A stretch of 64,000 nt of DNA from Bacteroidota bacterium (GCA_947448725.1 CANFOM010000003.1:99094-163093), one strand, 5' to 3'. Positions 1 to 7,805 are shown, numbered from the stretch's first letter. Program-made: numbers and translations. Notes: generated by a model not told the origin, from the letters alone.

Positions 1-1301
1 AATTAGGTAATGAGAATTCTCCAGAAATCAGAAATGCTGGTCGTGTATACACCGATTTAACTGAAAATATTTATGGTGGCAATTTAAACATGACTAAGAA
101 CTTCCAATATTTGGGTAATTCACAAAAACTGAAATTTGGATCTATGATTTATTATAGAGAAAGAACAGTGAAAGTAAATGCCTTAGGGTTTGCCTCTACC
201 AACGCATTTGGAACTTTAATTAGCGAGAATACTTCGACTACATTCAATAACATTTTTAGTGCTTCAAACATTGACAAATACAATTTAACCTTAGCAGATA
301 TTGCCACCAACTCTGTAGGATATGACGCCAATGCATTAATGTCCTCTGGTTATGCGATGTATGATGGTAAAATTTCCAATAATATTAAATTAACTGCTGG
401 CGCAAGAGTTGAAAGTTATACTCAAAAACTAAACACCTTAAATCAAAAGGAAATAAATCTTAATAATTTTGATGTATTGCCCTCTGCCTTATTGACTTAC
501 TCTTTATCCAATAAAACAAATTTTAGACTAGGCGCTTCACAAACAGTGAATAGACCAGAATTTAGAGAATTGGCTAATTATAGCGTTTATGACTATGAAA
601 ACAACGTTGTTATTAGAGGTAATCCGAATTTGATCAGAAGCCAAGTAACCAACTTTGATTTACGTTATGAGTATTTTCCAAATTCTGGTGAGATTATTTC
701 GGTAAGTACTTTTTATAAAAATTTCAACAATCCTATTGAGCAGGTGAATAAAGGAAATGATGTATATAGTTATAACAATGTGGCTTCAGCTAATGCATAT
801 GGATTTGAATTTGAATTAAGAAAAAAACTTGATTTTATCAATAACCCCTTATTTAAAAAATTAACCTTTTATTCTAACGTAGCCATCATTGACGGTTCTG
901 TTCAATTTGGGAGTATTAGTTATAAATCGCCTTTACAAGGTCAATCACCTTATTTGATTAATGGTGGACTTACCTATACTACTACAGATGATAAATTTTC
1001 ATTCAATATCCTATACAATCAAATTGGATCAAGACTTAAGTACAGATCGGTAACCAATGGGGGTATGAATATTTATGAAAAACCAAGAGATTTAATTGAC
1101 TTACAATTAAGTCAAAAATTATACAAAGACAAGCTTGAGTTAAAATTATCAGTAAGTGATATACTAGCGCAACCTTTTGTATGGTATTATAAATTCGAAT
1201 CAAATCCATCCAATATTGGTTATGCTGCAACAAAAGACAGGATAATTAATTCAGGGGCCTATGGTACGACAAGTACCTTGTCCTTAAAATGGAAATTATA
1301 A
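1..1301 (+). CDS. TonB-dependent outer-membrane receptor, C-terminal part (5' end outside window)
   Basis: The reading frame is open from base 3, upstream of the first ATG at 90, so this is the C-terminal part of a larger gene and not a 403-residue protein. The sequence alternates aromatic and polar residues as in outer-membrane beta-strands, includes 'NRPEFRELANYSVYDY', which is typical of TonB receptors of the outer-membrane beta-barrel family, and ends in a barrel-closing strand 'STLSLKWKL'. The protein would import a large substrate across the outer membrane using TonB energy. A beta-helix lipoprotein follows 46 bases downstream, probably in the same operon. The plug domain and substrate are not visible. 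Confidence 0.9.
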   Translation, partial: LGNENSPEIRNAGRVYTDLTENIYGGNLNMTKNFQYLGNSQKLKFGSMIYYRERTVKVNALGFASTNAFGTLISENTSTTFNNIFSASNIDKYNLTLADIATNSVGYDANALMSSGYAMYDGKISNNIKLTAGARVESYTQKLNTLNQKEINLNNFDVLPSALLTYSLSNKTNFRLGASQTVNRPEFRELANYSVYDYENNVVIRGNPNLIRSQVTNFDLRYEYFPNSGEIISVSTFYKNFNNPIEQVNKGNDVYSYNNVASANAYGFEFELRKKLDFINNPLFKKLTFYSNVAIIDGSVQFGSISYKSPLQGQSPYLINGGLTYTTTDDKFSFNILYNQIGSRLKYRSVTNGGMNIYEKPRDLIDLQLSQKLYKDKLELKLSVSDILAQPFVWYYKFESNPSNIGYAATKDRIINSGAYGTTSTLSLKWKL

Positions 1302-1347
1302 TTCTCTTCAATATCAAATAAAAAACAAACACCAAAAAACAAAAAAA

Positions 1348-2751
1348 ATGAAAAAGCAATTTTTTTATTTGTTGGCATTGGTAATAGTTATGTTTGCGTC
1401 ATCTTGTAGCAAGTCTGACACAACAACAACAACAACGCCAACACCAACACCAACACCAGCGGTGTTCGATCCAAACATTCGTGGGATCATTACAGCCAAC
1501 AGGACTTTGAAAAAAGACAGCGTTTACATCCTTAGAGGATATGTATACGTTGCAACTGGCGTAACCTTAACTATCGAACCTGGCACTAAAATCACTTCTA
1601 AGAAGGATTCTGCAGGCGTATTAGTAGTGTACAGAGGTGCAAAAATTATTGCTGAAGGTACAGCAACTGCTCCTATTGTATTTACATCAGGAGAAGCTAC
1701 ACCAGCTGCTGGAGATTTAGGCGGTATTGTCATTGTAGGACAAGCTCCAGGTAATAACAACCACTCTGTTGTTGAAGGTGGCGTTGATGCTGCTTTTAGT
1801 GCATTTGGTGGAACTGACAAAACAGATAATTCTGGTATTTTAAAATATGTAAGAATTGAATACGGCGGGAAAGCCGTTAACCCAGGTGATGAAATCAATG
1901 GATTGTCATTGTATGGCGTTGGAAGTGGAACTACTATTGATTATGTTCAAGTATTACGTGGATACGATGATGCATTTGAATTCTTTGGTGGTACAGTAAA
2001 CTGTAAACACCTTATTGCTTACAATTCTGCTGATGATGATTATGATATGGATGATGGTTATTCTGGAAAAATCCAATTCGCTTTATCTATTAAAGATCCT
2101 AAGTTTACAGATCCTAAAGGAACAACAGGTGACGTTTCAAATAATTTTGAAGTGGACAATGTAAACCCAGCGAATGGTTTCGTATTGTCTAGACCTCCAA
2201 TTACATTTCCTGTAATGTCTAACTTTACTGCAGTGGGTCCAAATACGGCTCCAGGTGCTAATGGTACTTCAGCTGATTATGGTTGGGGTATGCGTTGGAG
2301 AAGAGGAACTAAGTTTATCTTAGCGAACTCTGCTGTTATTGGTAGTGCAAAAGGTGGATTCCGTTTACAAGAAGATTCTACTATTGCTTATTTCGCAAGA
2401 GGTACTAGTGGATTCTACAATAGCTACATTAATGTGGCAGCTGGATTAGCAGTTGACGTTCAAACTGGTTTATCTATTCCTGGTATCACTTATGATGCAG
2501 CTTCAATTTTAGCATTAATTAAAGGTTCTAATAAATCTGAAGTAGTTACAGATGTAACTGCTTTGAAATTAGGCGATCCATTTAACAATGCTGCTCCAAA
2601 TTTAAAACCACTTGCAGGTTCTCCATTGCTTACAGGTGCCTTGTTTGATTTTGGTGGATTGACTGATTCTTTCTTTGAGAAAGTTGCTTACAAAGGTGCT
2701 TTTGATGGCACAACAGACTGGACCACAGGTTGGGCAGTTTGGGGAAGATAA
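1348..2751 (+). CDS. Secreted lipoprotein with predicted right-handed beta-helix
   Basis: 467 residues. The N-terminus 'MKKQFFYLLALVIVMFASSC' is a lipoprotein signal with a lipobox Cys at residue 20, followed by a Thr/Pro linker (TTTTTTPTPTPTP). The body begins with 'LRGYVYVATGVTLTIEPGTKI', the usual opening of Bacteroidota surface proteins that fold as parallel beta-helices, and contains an acidic 'SADDDYDMDDGYSGK' segment that could bind metal. No enzymatic motif is recognised. The gene follows the TonB receptor by 46 bases and ends at a strong terminator, so it is probably the surface partner of that receptor. The substrate is unknown. Confidence 0.75.
   Translation: MKKQFFYLLALVIVMFASSCSKSDTTTTTTPTPTPTPAVFDPNIRGIITANRTLKKDSVYILRGYVYVATGVTLTIEPGTKITSKKDSAGVLVVYRGAKIIAEGTATAPIVFTSGEATPAAGDLGGIVIVGQAPGNNNHSVVEGGVDAAFSAFGGTDKTDNSGILKYVRIEYGGKAVNPGDEINGLSLYGVGSGTTIDYVQVLRGYDDAFEFFGGTVNCKHLIAYNSADDDYDMDDGYSGKIQFALSIKDPKFTDPKGTTGDVSNNFEVDNVNPANGFVLSRPPITFPVMSNFTAVGPNTAPGANGTSADYGWGMRWRRGTKFILANSAVIGSAKGGFRLQEDSTIAYFARGTSGFYNSYINVAAGLAVDVQTGLSIPGITYDAASILALIKGSNKSEVVTDVTALKLGDPFNNAAPNLKPLAGSPLLTGALFDFGGLTDSFFEKVAYKGAFDGTTDWTTGWAVWGR
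1420..1458 (+). repeat. Thr/Pro-coding simple repeat in lipoprotein linker
   Basis: Five ACA codons and one ACG are followed by alternating CCA/ACA codons, giving a 6-base period inside the coding region. It encodes the flexible linker between the lipid anchor and the beta-helix. Copy changes in 3- or 6-base steps would keep the frame and only alter linker length. Confidence 0.7.
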
Positions 2752-2776
2752 TTTTCTTAAAAAGTATTTATATTTT

Positions 2777-2810
2777 AAAGTAGCCTTGCGGAAGCAAGGC
2801 TACTTTTTTT
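2777..2810 (+). terminator. Intrinsic terminator of the receptor/lipoprotein operon
   Basis: A 13-bp perfect stem (AAAGTAGCCTTGC with GCAAGGCTACTTT) and a GGAA loop are followed by a T run. It lies 25 bases after the lipoprotein stop and separates it from the convergent arsC gene. Confidence 0.9.
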
Positions 2811-2848
2811 ATGGGTATACTATACTATACTATGTTAGAGGAAAAAAA

Positions 2849-3262
2849 CTATAAGTAGTCTTGAACAAACTTCTCGCAGTAATCTTTAATTAAAGATCTT
2901 ACAAATCTAAACTGCTCATTTATTTCATCTTCCGTTCCAACCGCCTTGGCAGGATCGGGGAAATTATAATGTAATTTAACGGCCTTGGTAGGAAAATATG
3001 GGCAGCGCTCTTTAGCATTATCACATACGGTAATCACATAATCAAAATCAATACCAAAGTATTCTGTGATATTATTAGAAGTATGGTGGCTAATATTTAT
3101 GCCTATTTCTTTCATAGTGGCAATGGCCTTTGGATTCACGCCATGTGTTTCCACACCTGCAGAATAGACATGGGCCTTGCCCGCTGTCATACTTGCTAAA
3201 AACCCATGGGCAATTTGGCTTCTGCAACTATTGCCTGTACATAGTACTAAAATATTTTTCAT
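2849..3262 (-). CDS. arsC: Arsenate reductase, low-molecular-weight phosphatase type
   Basis: 137 residues. It starts 'MKNILVLCTGNSCRSQIAHG'; CTGNSCR is the CX5R phosphate/arsenate-binding loop of the thioredoxin-coupled ArsC family, and 'NFPDPAKA' is the matching DP loop that carries the general acid. Further cysteines ('ITVCDNAKERCPYFP') are placed for the disulfide relay of this family. It reduces arsenate to arsenite in the cytoplasm. It is the last gene of arsR-arsM-arsC, with 20 bases between arsM and arsC. No arsenite efflux gene lies in the operon, so the arsenite made here is presumably handled by ArsM or by a pump elsewhere. Confidence 0.92.
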   Translation of the reverse strand: MKNILVLCTGNSCRSQIAHGFLASMTAGKAHVYSAGVETHGVNPKAIATMKEIGINISHHTSNNITEYFGIDFDYVITVCDNAKERCPYFPTKAVKLHYNFPDPAKAVGTEDEINEQFRFVRSLIKDYCEKFVQDYL

Positions 3263-3282
3263 GCGCGCTTTAGTTTATTTCA

Positions 3283-4122
3283 TTAGCAACACCCTGCACC
3301 AGGCACACAGGCGGCTTTTGGTTTTTGTGCAAAAACAGTTACAGAAAATATGCCCATTTGAGAAGCTTTAAAAGCAGCAATTTCTGTAGCATTTAAATAA
3401 TTCACTAAAATATCATCAGGAATAATAATGGCTTTTTCTTTTTGAATAACCACATTTTCAAAACCATTTGCATGTATTAATTCCATATACACTTGTTTTT
3501 GAATAGCGCCCGATACACAACCTGCATACATTTCTGCAGCATTTCTTAAAGCTTCGGGTAAAGCACCCACTAATACAACATCGGATATACTAAAGTGACC
3601 ACCTGGTTTTAAAACTCTAAAAATATCTTGAATCACCGCATGTTTATTAGGCACTAAGTTCAATACACAATTGCTCACCACCACATCTGCAATATTAGAT
3701 GTAATAGGCATGTTTTCAATATCACCTTGTCTAAATTCAACATTGTGGTAGCCCATGTTTTCTGCATTGGCTCTTGCCTTTTCAATCATCGCAGGTGTAA
3801 AATCAATTCCTATAACTTTACCAGTAGCCCCTGTACTTCTTCTAGCTACAAAACAATCATTGCCTGCACCTGAACCTAAATCTACTACTACATCTCCTTC
3901 TTTTATTTTTGCAAACTCGGTAGGTAAGCCACAGCCTAGTCCTAAATCGGCACCTTCCACATAACCTGGTAGTTTTGTATAGTCGTCCGACATAATATTG
4001 TAAATTTCGGTACTGCATCCACCTGCACCACAACAAGATGACATATTGGTCTCTTTGTCTTGTAAAGCAATCTCACTGTATTTTGCTTTCACGATTTCTT
4101 TTAATTCTAATTCTGTTTTCAT
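3283..4122 (-). CDS. arsM: Arsenite S-adenosylmethionine methyltransferase
   Basis: 279 residues. A Rossmann methyltransferase core is marked by the SAM motif 'VVDLGSGAGNDCFVARR' and by 'GDIENMPI'. Cysteines typical of ArsM are present: an N-terminal 'SSCCGAGGCS', 'LGLGCGLP', 'VSNCVLNLVP', 'EMYAGCVSGA', and a C-terminal 'CVPGAGCC'. The family methylates As(III) to mono-, di- and trimethyl forms using SAM and reducing thiols. It is the middle gene of the ars operon, 18 bases after arsR, so it is probably induced by arsenite through ArsR. The cysteine-rich tail is like that of ArsR next door, which also ends in CC. Confidence 0.92.
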   Translation of the reverse strand: MKTELELKEIVKAKYSEIALQDKETNMSSCCGAGGCSTEIYNIMSDDYTKLPGYVEGADLGLGCGLPTEFAKIKEGDVVVDLGSGAGNDCFVARRSTGATGKVIGIDFTPAMIEKARANAENMGYHNVEFRQGDIENMPITSNIADVVVSNCVLNLVPNKHAVIQDIFRVLKPGGHFSISDVVLVGALPEALRNAAEMYAGCVSGAIQKQVYMELIHANGFENVVIQKEKAIIIPDDILVNYLNATEIAAFKASQMGIFSVTVFAQKPKAACVPGAGCC

Positions 4123-4140
4123 AGTTTCAATTTTATATTG

Positions 4141-4455
4141 TTAACAACAAGATTTTGCTTTGTAGCTAGTAGTAAATAAGCCATCAAATAGCTTTCCAAT
4201 TTTTTTCCAGTTAGACTCATTAATACAATAACATGTTTTTACGCCTGTAATTTCTCCCTGTATCAATCCCGCTTCTTTTAATTCTTTTAAATGTTGCGAA
4301 ACAGTACTTTGTGATAGCGGTAATTCGTGTACAATATCTCCACAAATACAGGTTTGTTTTTTCAACAACAATCTAATAATTGCAACTCTAGCTGGGTGAC
4401 CCATGGCCTTGGCTAATAATGCAATTTGTTCATCTTTTTCTGTGTAGGGGGTCAT
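4141..4455 (-). CDS. arsR: ArsR-family arsenic-responsive transcriptional repressor
   Basis: 104 residues. A winged-helix ArsR fold is clear: '[25 protein letters not shown]' then the recognition helix '[20 protein letters not shown]'. 'TCICGD' matches the ELCVCD-type metal site in alpha-3 of classical ArsR proteins, and two terminal cysteines (KAKSCC) may add ligands. It heads the operon arsR-arsM-arsC. The perfect inverted repeat at 4462-4489 lies only six bases upstream of its start codon and is the likely operator, so the gene should repress itself until arsenite binds. Confidence 0.93.
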   Translation of the reverse strand: MTPYTEKDEQIALLAKAMGHPARVAIIRLLLKKQTCICGDIVHELPLSQSTVSQHLKELKEAGLIQGEITGVKTCYCINESNWKKIGKLFDGLFTTSYKAKSCC

Positions 4456-4461
4456 TGTATG

Positions 4462-4489
4462 TTATTAATCGTAAAATTACGATTAATAA
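4462..4489 (-). promoter_or_regulatory. Probable ArsR operator (perfect 13-bp inverted repeat)
   Basis: TTATTAATCGTAA and TTACGATTAATAA form perfect 13-bp arms around two bases. The repeat ends six bases before the arsR start codon, so bound repressor would cover the transcription and translation start. Dyads of this kind in front of arsR are the rule in the family; binding here is inferred. Confidence 0.75.
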
Positions 4490-4560
4490 GGGATGTGCAA
4501 AATATTTTACAATGTATTTTTTAAAACTGATCAAGATCATACCTAATAAACCCATATACT

Positions 4561-4594
4561 AAAAAAGGGCCTAGTCTTTTGAACTAGGCCCCTT
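4561..4594 (-). terminator. Intrinsic terminator of alanine dehydrogenase gene
   Basis: Read on the minus strand, a 9-bp stem (ACTAGGCCC / GGGCCTAGT on the plus strand) is followed by six T residues. It lies 27 bases after the ald stop and separates it from the arsR promoter. Confidence 0.85.
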
Positions 4595-4620
4595 AAACGA
4601 TAAACATAAAAAATGATCTC

Positions 4621-5706
4621 TTATAAGTTGAATGCTTCAGCTACGCCTTTATGTAAAATTTTTCCTGCTTTAATATTTAATCCTTTCGCTAAAGCTGCAT
4701 TTTCCACACAGGCTTTCTCCCAGCCTTTGTTGGCAATGGCAATAGCATAAGGCAAAGTAGCTTGTGTAAGTGCGCGTGTAGATGTTTGTGGAACCGCTCC
4801 TGGCATATTGGCTACACAGTAATGCAAAATATTTTGCTCCATGTACACAGGGTTTTCATGGGTGGTTGGTTTGCAAGTTTCAATACAACCTCCTTGGTCA
4901 ACAGCAACATCTACCACTATGGTGCCTGCTTCCATTAAAGCTAAATCGGCTTTCTTAATTAAATGTGGTGCTTTGGCACCATGTAATAATACGGCACCTA
5001 TCACTAAATCAACAGTGGGTAATTTTTCTTGAATAGCCATTAAGGTAGAATATTGAGTAACTACATTTGCTGGCATCACATCCGATAAATATCTTAGTCT
5101 TGTTAAGTTGGTATCCATAATAGTAACATTGGCACCTAAGCCTGCAGCCATTTTAGCGGCCTGTGTTCCCACAATACCACCACCTATAATTAAAACCTCT
5201 GCTGGTTTTACCCCTGGCACACCGCCTAATAATTTTCCTTTGCCTCCAAATGGTTTTCCTAAATAATAAGCACCTACGTTTACTGCCATTCTTCCTGCTA
5301 CTTCCGACATGGGTACTAATAAGGGTAAACTACCATCGGGTAATTCAACGGTTTCATAAGCTATACATACGGCCAATGATTTCATCATGGCTTCGGTTAA
5401 TTCCTTAGAAGCTGCAAAGTGGAAATAAGTAAATAAAATTTGGCCTGCTTTTATCAAAGGATATTCAACGGCTAAAGGTTCTTTTACTTTTATAATCATT
5501 TCGGCAATGGCATACACTTCTTGAGCAGTTGGTAAAATTTTTGCACCTGCTTTCAAATAGGCTTCATCTGCAAATCCCGAACCTGCCCCTGCATTAGTTT
5601 CAATGTAGACTTGGTGACCTTGCCTAACTAAGGTATCTACACCTTCGGGGGTCAAACCTACACGGTACTCTTGTACCTTAATTTCTTTGGGAACGCCTAT
5701 GATCAT
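4621..5706 (-). CDS. ald: Alanine dehydrogenase
   Basis: 361 residues. The N-terminus 'MIIGVPKEIKVQEYRVGLTP' with 'LFTYFHFAA' and the NAD-binding motif 'VLIIGGGIVGTQAAKMAAGLGA' identify the alanine dehydrogenase/PNT family, and the C-terminal 'VANMPGAVPQTSTRALTQATLPYA' is specific to Ald. It catalyses reversible NAD-dependent oxidative deamination of L-alanine to pyruvate and ammonia. It is transcribed away from an Lrp/AsnC-type regulator, and the shared 159-base region holds phased repeat sites. A plausible promoter reads CAAAGTTC (5730-5737, complement of a near -7 box) with CAA at 5760-5762, placing those sites upstream of -33 as for an activator. Confidence 0.95.
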   Translation of the reverse strand: MIIGVPKEIKVQEYRVGLTPEGVDTLVRQGHQVYIETNAGAGSGFADEAYLKAGAKILPTAQEVYAIAEMIIKVKEPLAVEYPLIKAGQILFTYFHFAASKELTEAMMKSLAVCIAYETVELPDGSLPLLVPMSEVAGRMAVNVGAYYLGKPFGGKGKLLGGVPGVKPAEVLIIGGGIVGTQAAKMAAGLGANVTIMDTNLTRLRYLSDVMPANVVTQYSTLMAIQEKLPTVDLVIGAVLLHGAKAPHLIKKADLALMEAGTIVVDVAVDQGGCIETCKPTTHENPVYMEQNILHYCVANMPGAVPQTSTRALTQATLPYAIAIANKGWEKACVENAALAKGLNIKAGKILHKGVAEAFNL

Positions 5707-5774
5707 GGTTTCTTGTTTTTATTTCGGTACAAAGTTCATATAAAAGGAAATATTAGTATCAATAACTAAATAAT

Positions 5775-5860
5775 CAGTAAAAATTACCTTTAATAGTAAT
5801 TATTTAAGTAAAAATTAGTATTTTAGAGCAGTTATTTGCCTATTTTTCAGTAATAATTAC
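5775..5860. promoter_or_regulatory. Three phased Lrp-type binding sites between ald and its regulator
   Basis: CAGTAAAAATTAC (5775-5787), AAGTAAAAATTAG (5806-5818) and CAGTAATAATTAC (5848-5860) share the core AGTAAWAATTA. Their spacings of 31 and 42 bases are close to three and four helical turns, so all lie on one DNA face, as expected for an Lrp octamer wrapping DNA. The last site contains a perfect dyad AGTAAT-A-ATTACT five bases from the regulator's ATG, consistent with autoregulation. Binding is inferred. Confidence 0.55.
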
Positions 5861-5865
5861 TTGCT

Positions 5866-6324
5866 ATGAATTTAGACGACTTGGATATGGCCATTTTGCG
5901 ATTGCTTCAATCGAATGCACTCATCACTATCAAAGAAATAAGTGCGGCCATTAATTTATCCATGAGCCCAGTTCATGATCGAATTAAGCGATTAGAACAG
6001 GAGGGTGTCATTCAAAAATATGTAACCCTATTGGACCGAAAAAAATTAGACCTTGGATTAGTAGTGCATTGCCAAGTAACCCTAGACAAACAAACCAGAA
6101 ATAATTTTTCTGAGTTTGAACAAACCATTGCCAAATTTCCCGAGATTATTTCTTGCAGTTTGGTATCGGGGAGTTTTGATTATTATTTAAAATTGGTCAC
6201 CAAAGATGTAGAAACCTACAACAAATTTTATCAAGAAAAACTAGCCGTGCTTCCTATGGTGGCACATATCAATAGTTTATTTGTGATGGATGAAATTAAA
6301 ACCACTACCGAGCTTCCTCTTTAA
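5866..6324 (+). CDS. Lrp/AsnC-family transcriptional regulator
   Basis: 152 residues. The N-terminal helix-turn-helix 'LDMAILRLLQSNALITIKEISAAINLSMSPVHDRIKRLEQEGVI' is followed by the ligand-binding RAM domain ('SGSFDYYLKLVTKDVETYNKF'). Length and order are standard for Lrp/AsnC proteins. The divergent neighbour is alanine dehydrogenase, so it is probably the alanine-responsive activator of ald, as AldR-type proteins are elsewhere; that role is inferred from position. The start is set by the ATG immediately after the AGTAATAATTACT dyad. Confidence 0.9.
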   Translation: MNLDDLDMAILRLLQSNALITIKEISAAINLSMSPVHDRIKRLEQEGVIQKYVTLLDRKKLDLGLVVHCQVTLDKQTRNNFSEFEQTIAKFPEIISCSLVSGSFDYYLKLVTKDVETYNKFYQEKLAVLPMVAHINSLFVMDEIKTTTELPL

Positions 6325-6329
6325 AAAAT

Positions 6330-6728
6330 TTACTTATTTGAAGGCTCAATCAGATCCCATAAATTTCCATAGATATCTTTAAATACCGCAACCATCCCAT
6401 ATTCTTCTTTGTGTGGTAAAATGGTAAATTGAATGCCTTTGGAAATATAATTTTGGTAATCTCTTTCGAAATTGTCGGTATGTAAAAATAAAAATACACG
6501 CCCACCTGTTTGATATCCTATAAATTTTTCTTGTTCAGGCGTTGCAGCTTTAGCAAGTAATAACATGCAACCATTGTCGGCACCATTAGGTTGCACCATT
6601 ACCCATCTTTTAGTTTCGGACAATACAGTGTCTTCGATTAATGTAAAACCTAAAACATTGGTATAATAAGCAATGGCTTCGTCGTAATCTCTTACTACAA
6701 TGGCTATATGTGCTAAGTGCTGTTTCAT
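6330..6728 (-). CDS. VOC-family (glyoxalase/bleomycin-resistance fold) protein
   Basis: 132 residues with paired beta-alpha-beta-beta-beta modules: 'LAHIAIVVRDYDEAIAYYTNVLGF' at the N-terminus and 'VFKDIYGNLWDLIEP' at the C-terminus, the usual ends of a single-chain VOC protein. His3/His6 region and the Glu in 'DLIEP' are in metal-ligand positions. Substrate cannot be read from sequence. The promoter box TACATTTG (minus strand, 6733-6740) ends four bases before the ATG, so the mRNA is likely near leaderless. The stop lies only five bases from the end of the convergent Lrp-type gene. Confidence 0.85.
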   Translation of the reverse strand: MKQHLAHIAIVVRDYDEAIAYYTNVLGFTLIEDTVLSETKRWVMVQPNGADNGCMLLLAKAATPEQEKFIGYQTGGRVFLFLHTDNFERDYQNYISKGIQFTILPHKEEYGMVAVFKDIYGNLWDLIEPSNK

Positions 6729-6732
6729 ATTT

Positions 6733-6740
6733 CAAATGTA
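6733..6740 (-). promoter_or_regulatory. -7 promoter box (TACATTTG) of VOC gene
   Basis: Exact match on the minus strand to the Bacteroidota -7 consensus TAnnTTTG, four bases before the start codon. No clear -33 element is seen. Confidence 0.45.
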
Positions 6741-6803
6741 CAATTAATTAAAATGTTTCATTATCTTCATTATTCTATTTATCCCCAATAAATACTCCAC
6801 TCA

Positions 6804-7427
6804 ATGGCTGCTATCAAGAATTTAATTTTCGACCTAGGCAATGTTTTGTACGATATTGATTTTAAAAAAATGAATGTTGCTTTTAAATCGATGGGTGTGG
6901 AAGACTTTGATAAGTTTTTTACTTTGAATAAGTCAGATCCATTATTTCTAGACCTTGAAATGGGTTTTGTTAATGAGCAAGAGTTTTTTGATGGATTGAG
7001 GGCTTTGACCAATTTGACTTTATCCAATGAGCAAATCGTTTTTGGTTGGAATGCATTATTGATAGGTTTCAGGAAAAAAAGTATTGAGTGGATTAAAGAA
7101 AATAATACTAGATACCGTACTTTTTTATATTCCAATACCAATCAAATACACCATGATCATTTTATACCCGAATTTGAAAAAGACGTAGCTAATTATCCTT
7201 TTGTGTCTCTTTTTAAGACACCTTATTATTCGCACGAAATGGGTATGCGGAAACCCGATCCTGGTTCTTTTACTTATATAGTAGATAAAGAAGGGTTGGT
7301 GGCAGGAGAAACCCTATTTATAGATGATAATGAGCCCAATATAATCGCTGCTGCCTCTGTTGGCTTGCAAGTACTTCACTTAAAAGAAGGGATGACGGTG
7401 GAAAAGGATATCGCAGCCTATTTATAG
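6804..7427 (+). CDS. HAD-superfamily hydrolase, YihX-like
   Basis: 207 residues. Motif I is 'LIFDLGNVLYDIDFKKM', in which the second acidic residue of DxD is Gly, as in the YihX (glucose-1-phosphate phosphatase) branch 'FDLGNV'. Motif II is 'LYSNTNQIHHDHF', motif III the Lys of 'GMRKPDPGSF', and motif IV 'TLFIDDNEPNI'. These are the four haloacid-dehalogenase motifs in order, with a helical cap between I and II. It probably dephosphorylates a small phosphorylated metabolite; the exact substrate is unknown. It stands alone, between divergent VOC and convergent small membrane-protein genes. Confidence 0.88.
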   Translation: MAAIKNLIFDLGNVLYDIDFKKMNVAFKSMGVEDFDKFFTLNKSDPLFLDLEMGFVNEQEFFDGLRALTNLTLSNEQIVFGWNALLIGFRKKSIEWIKENNTRYRTFLYSNTNQIHHDHFIPEFEKDVANYPFVSLFKTPYYSHEMGMRKPDPGSFTYIVDKEGLVAGETLFIDDNEPNIIAAASVGLQVLHLKEGMTVEKDIAAYL

Positions 7428-7442
7428 GGCTTTTTAAAAGGC

Positions 7443-7685
7443 TTATTTTTTCTTAACTTCCTCAAATTCAATGTATTCGGCCTCAACTGGTGCCTCTTTT
7501 TTGGGTGCAGCGGCCTTTGCAGTATTGGCTTCTTGGGCCTTTTTAATGGCTTCGGCCTGTTGTTGCTGCATTTTCTCCATATTGGCCCTTACGGTCTTCA
7601 CTCCATTGCTTACTGGTACCACTACTTGGAATATTACTTTGTATAAAAAGTAGATCAACATTCCGTAAATAATTAGCTTCATCAT
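7443..7685 (-). CDS. Small membrane-anchored protein (DUF4834-like)
   Basis: 80 residues if started at 'MMKLIIYGMLIYFLYKVIF'. One N-terminal membrane helix is followed by a Gln/Ala/Lys-rich segment (about residues 35-65, likely coiled or disordered) and an acidic end 'AEYIEFEEVKKK'. This resembles DUF4834-type small proteins of Bacteroidota, but the match is from memory. The ORF track extends it to base 7751; that would place the start inside the rimP promoter and add an unlikely hydrophilic leader, so the inner start is preferred. Function unknown. Confidence 0.6.
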   Translation of the reverse strand: MMKLIIYGMLIYFLYKVIFQVVVPVSNGVKTVRANMEKMQQQQAEAIKKAQEANTAKAAAPKKEAPVEAEYIEFEEVKKK

Positions 7686-7712
7686 ACTGCAAAAATAAGG
7701 CGCTTGGCAATA

Positions 7713-7747
7713 TTTTTGGGATATTTCATCCTCTTTTATTACCTTTG
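7713..7747 (+). promoter_or_regulatory. Promoter of the rimP-nusA-infB operon
   Basis: -33 element TTTTTG (7713-7718) and -7 element TACCTTTG (7740-7747) are separated by 21 bases, matching the Bacteroidota TTTG-N(19-21)-TAnnTTTG pattern. Transcription would begin near 7754, about 52 bases before the rimP start. Confidence 0.7.
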
Positions 7748-7768
7748 GCATAGAATAGAAGAAAATGT

Positions 7769-7801
7769 GAAGGGAACGATTTCGTTCCCTTCTTCTTTTT
7801 T
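7769..7801 (+). terminator. Attenuator-like hairpin in the rimP leader
   Basis: GAAGGGAACG and CGTTCCCTTC form a 10-bp perfect stem with an ATTT loop, followed by TTCTTTTTT. It has the form of an intrinsic terminator and ends four bases before the rimP ATG at 7806, downstream of the operon promoter. Read-through must be allowed for rimP, nusA and infB to be made. Confidence 0.8.
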
Positions 7802-7805
7802 AAGT

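Noticed and set aside
1524-1898. 124-residue minus-strand ORF opposite the beta-helix lipoprotein, and similar antisense ORFs across the window
   Set aside because: They lie wholly inside well-supported genes, lack family motifs, and mirror the codon pattern of the sense gene; treated as shadows.
2816-2833. TATAC tandem repeat after the lipoprotein terminator
   Set aside because: Only about three 5-base units in an intergenic stretch; too small to call functional.
7686-7751. 22-residue N-terminal extension of the small membrane protein
   Set aside because: Hydrophilic and overlaps the rimP -7 box; the MMKLII start directly precedes the membrane helix.
7704-7805. 34-residue N-terminal extension of RimP in the ORF track
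   Set aside because: It would be encoded by the promoter and the terminator-like leader hairpin; the family N-terminus begins at ATG 7806.
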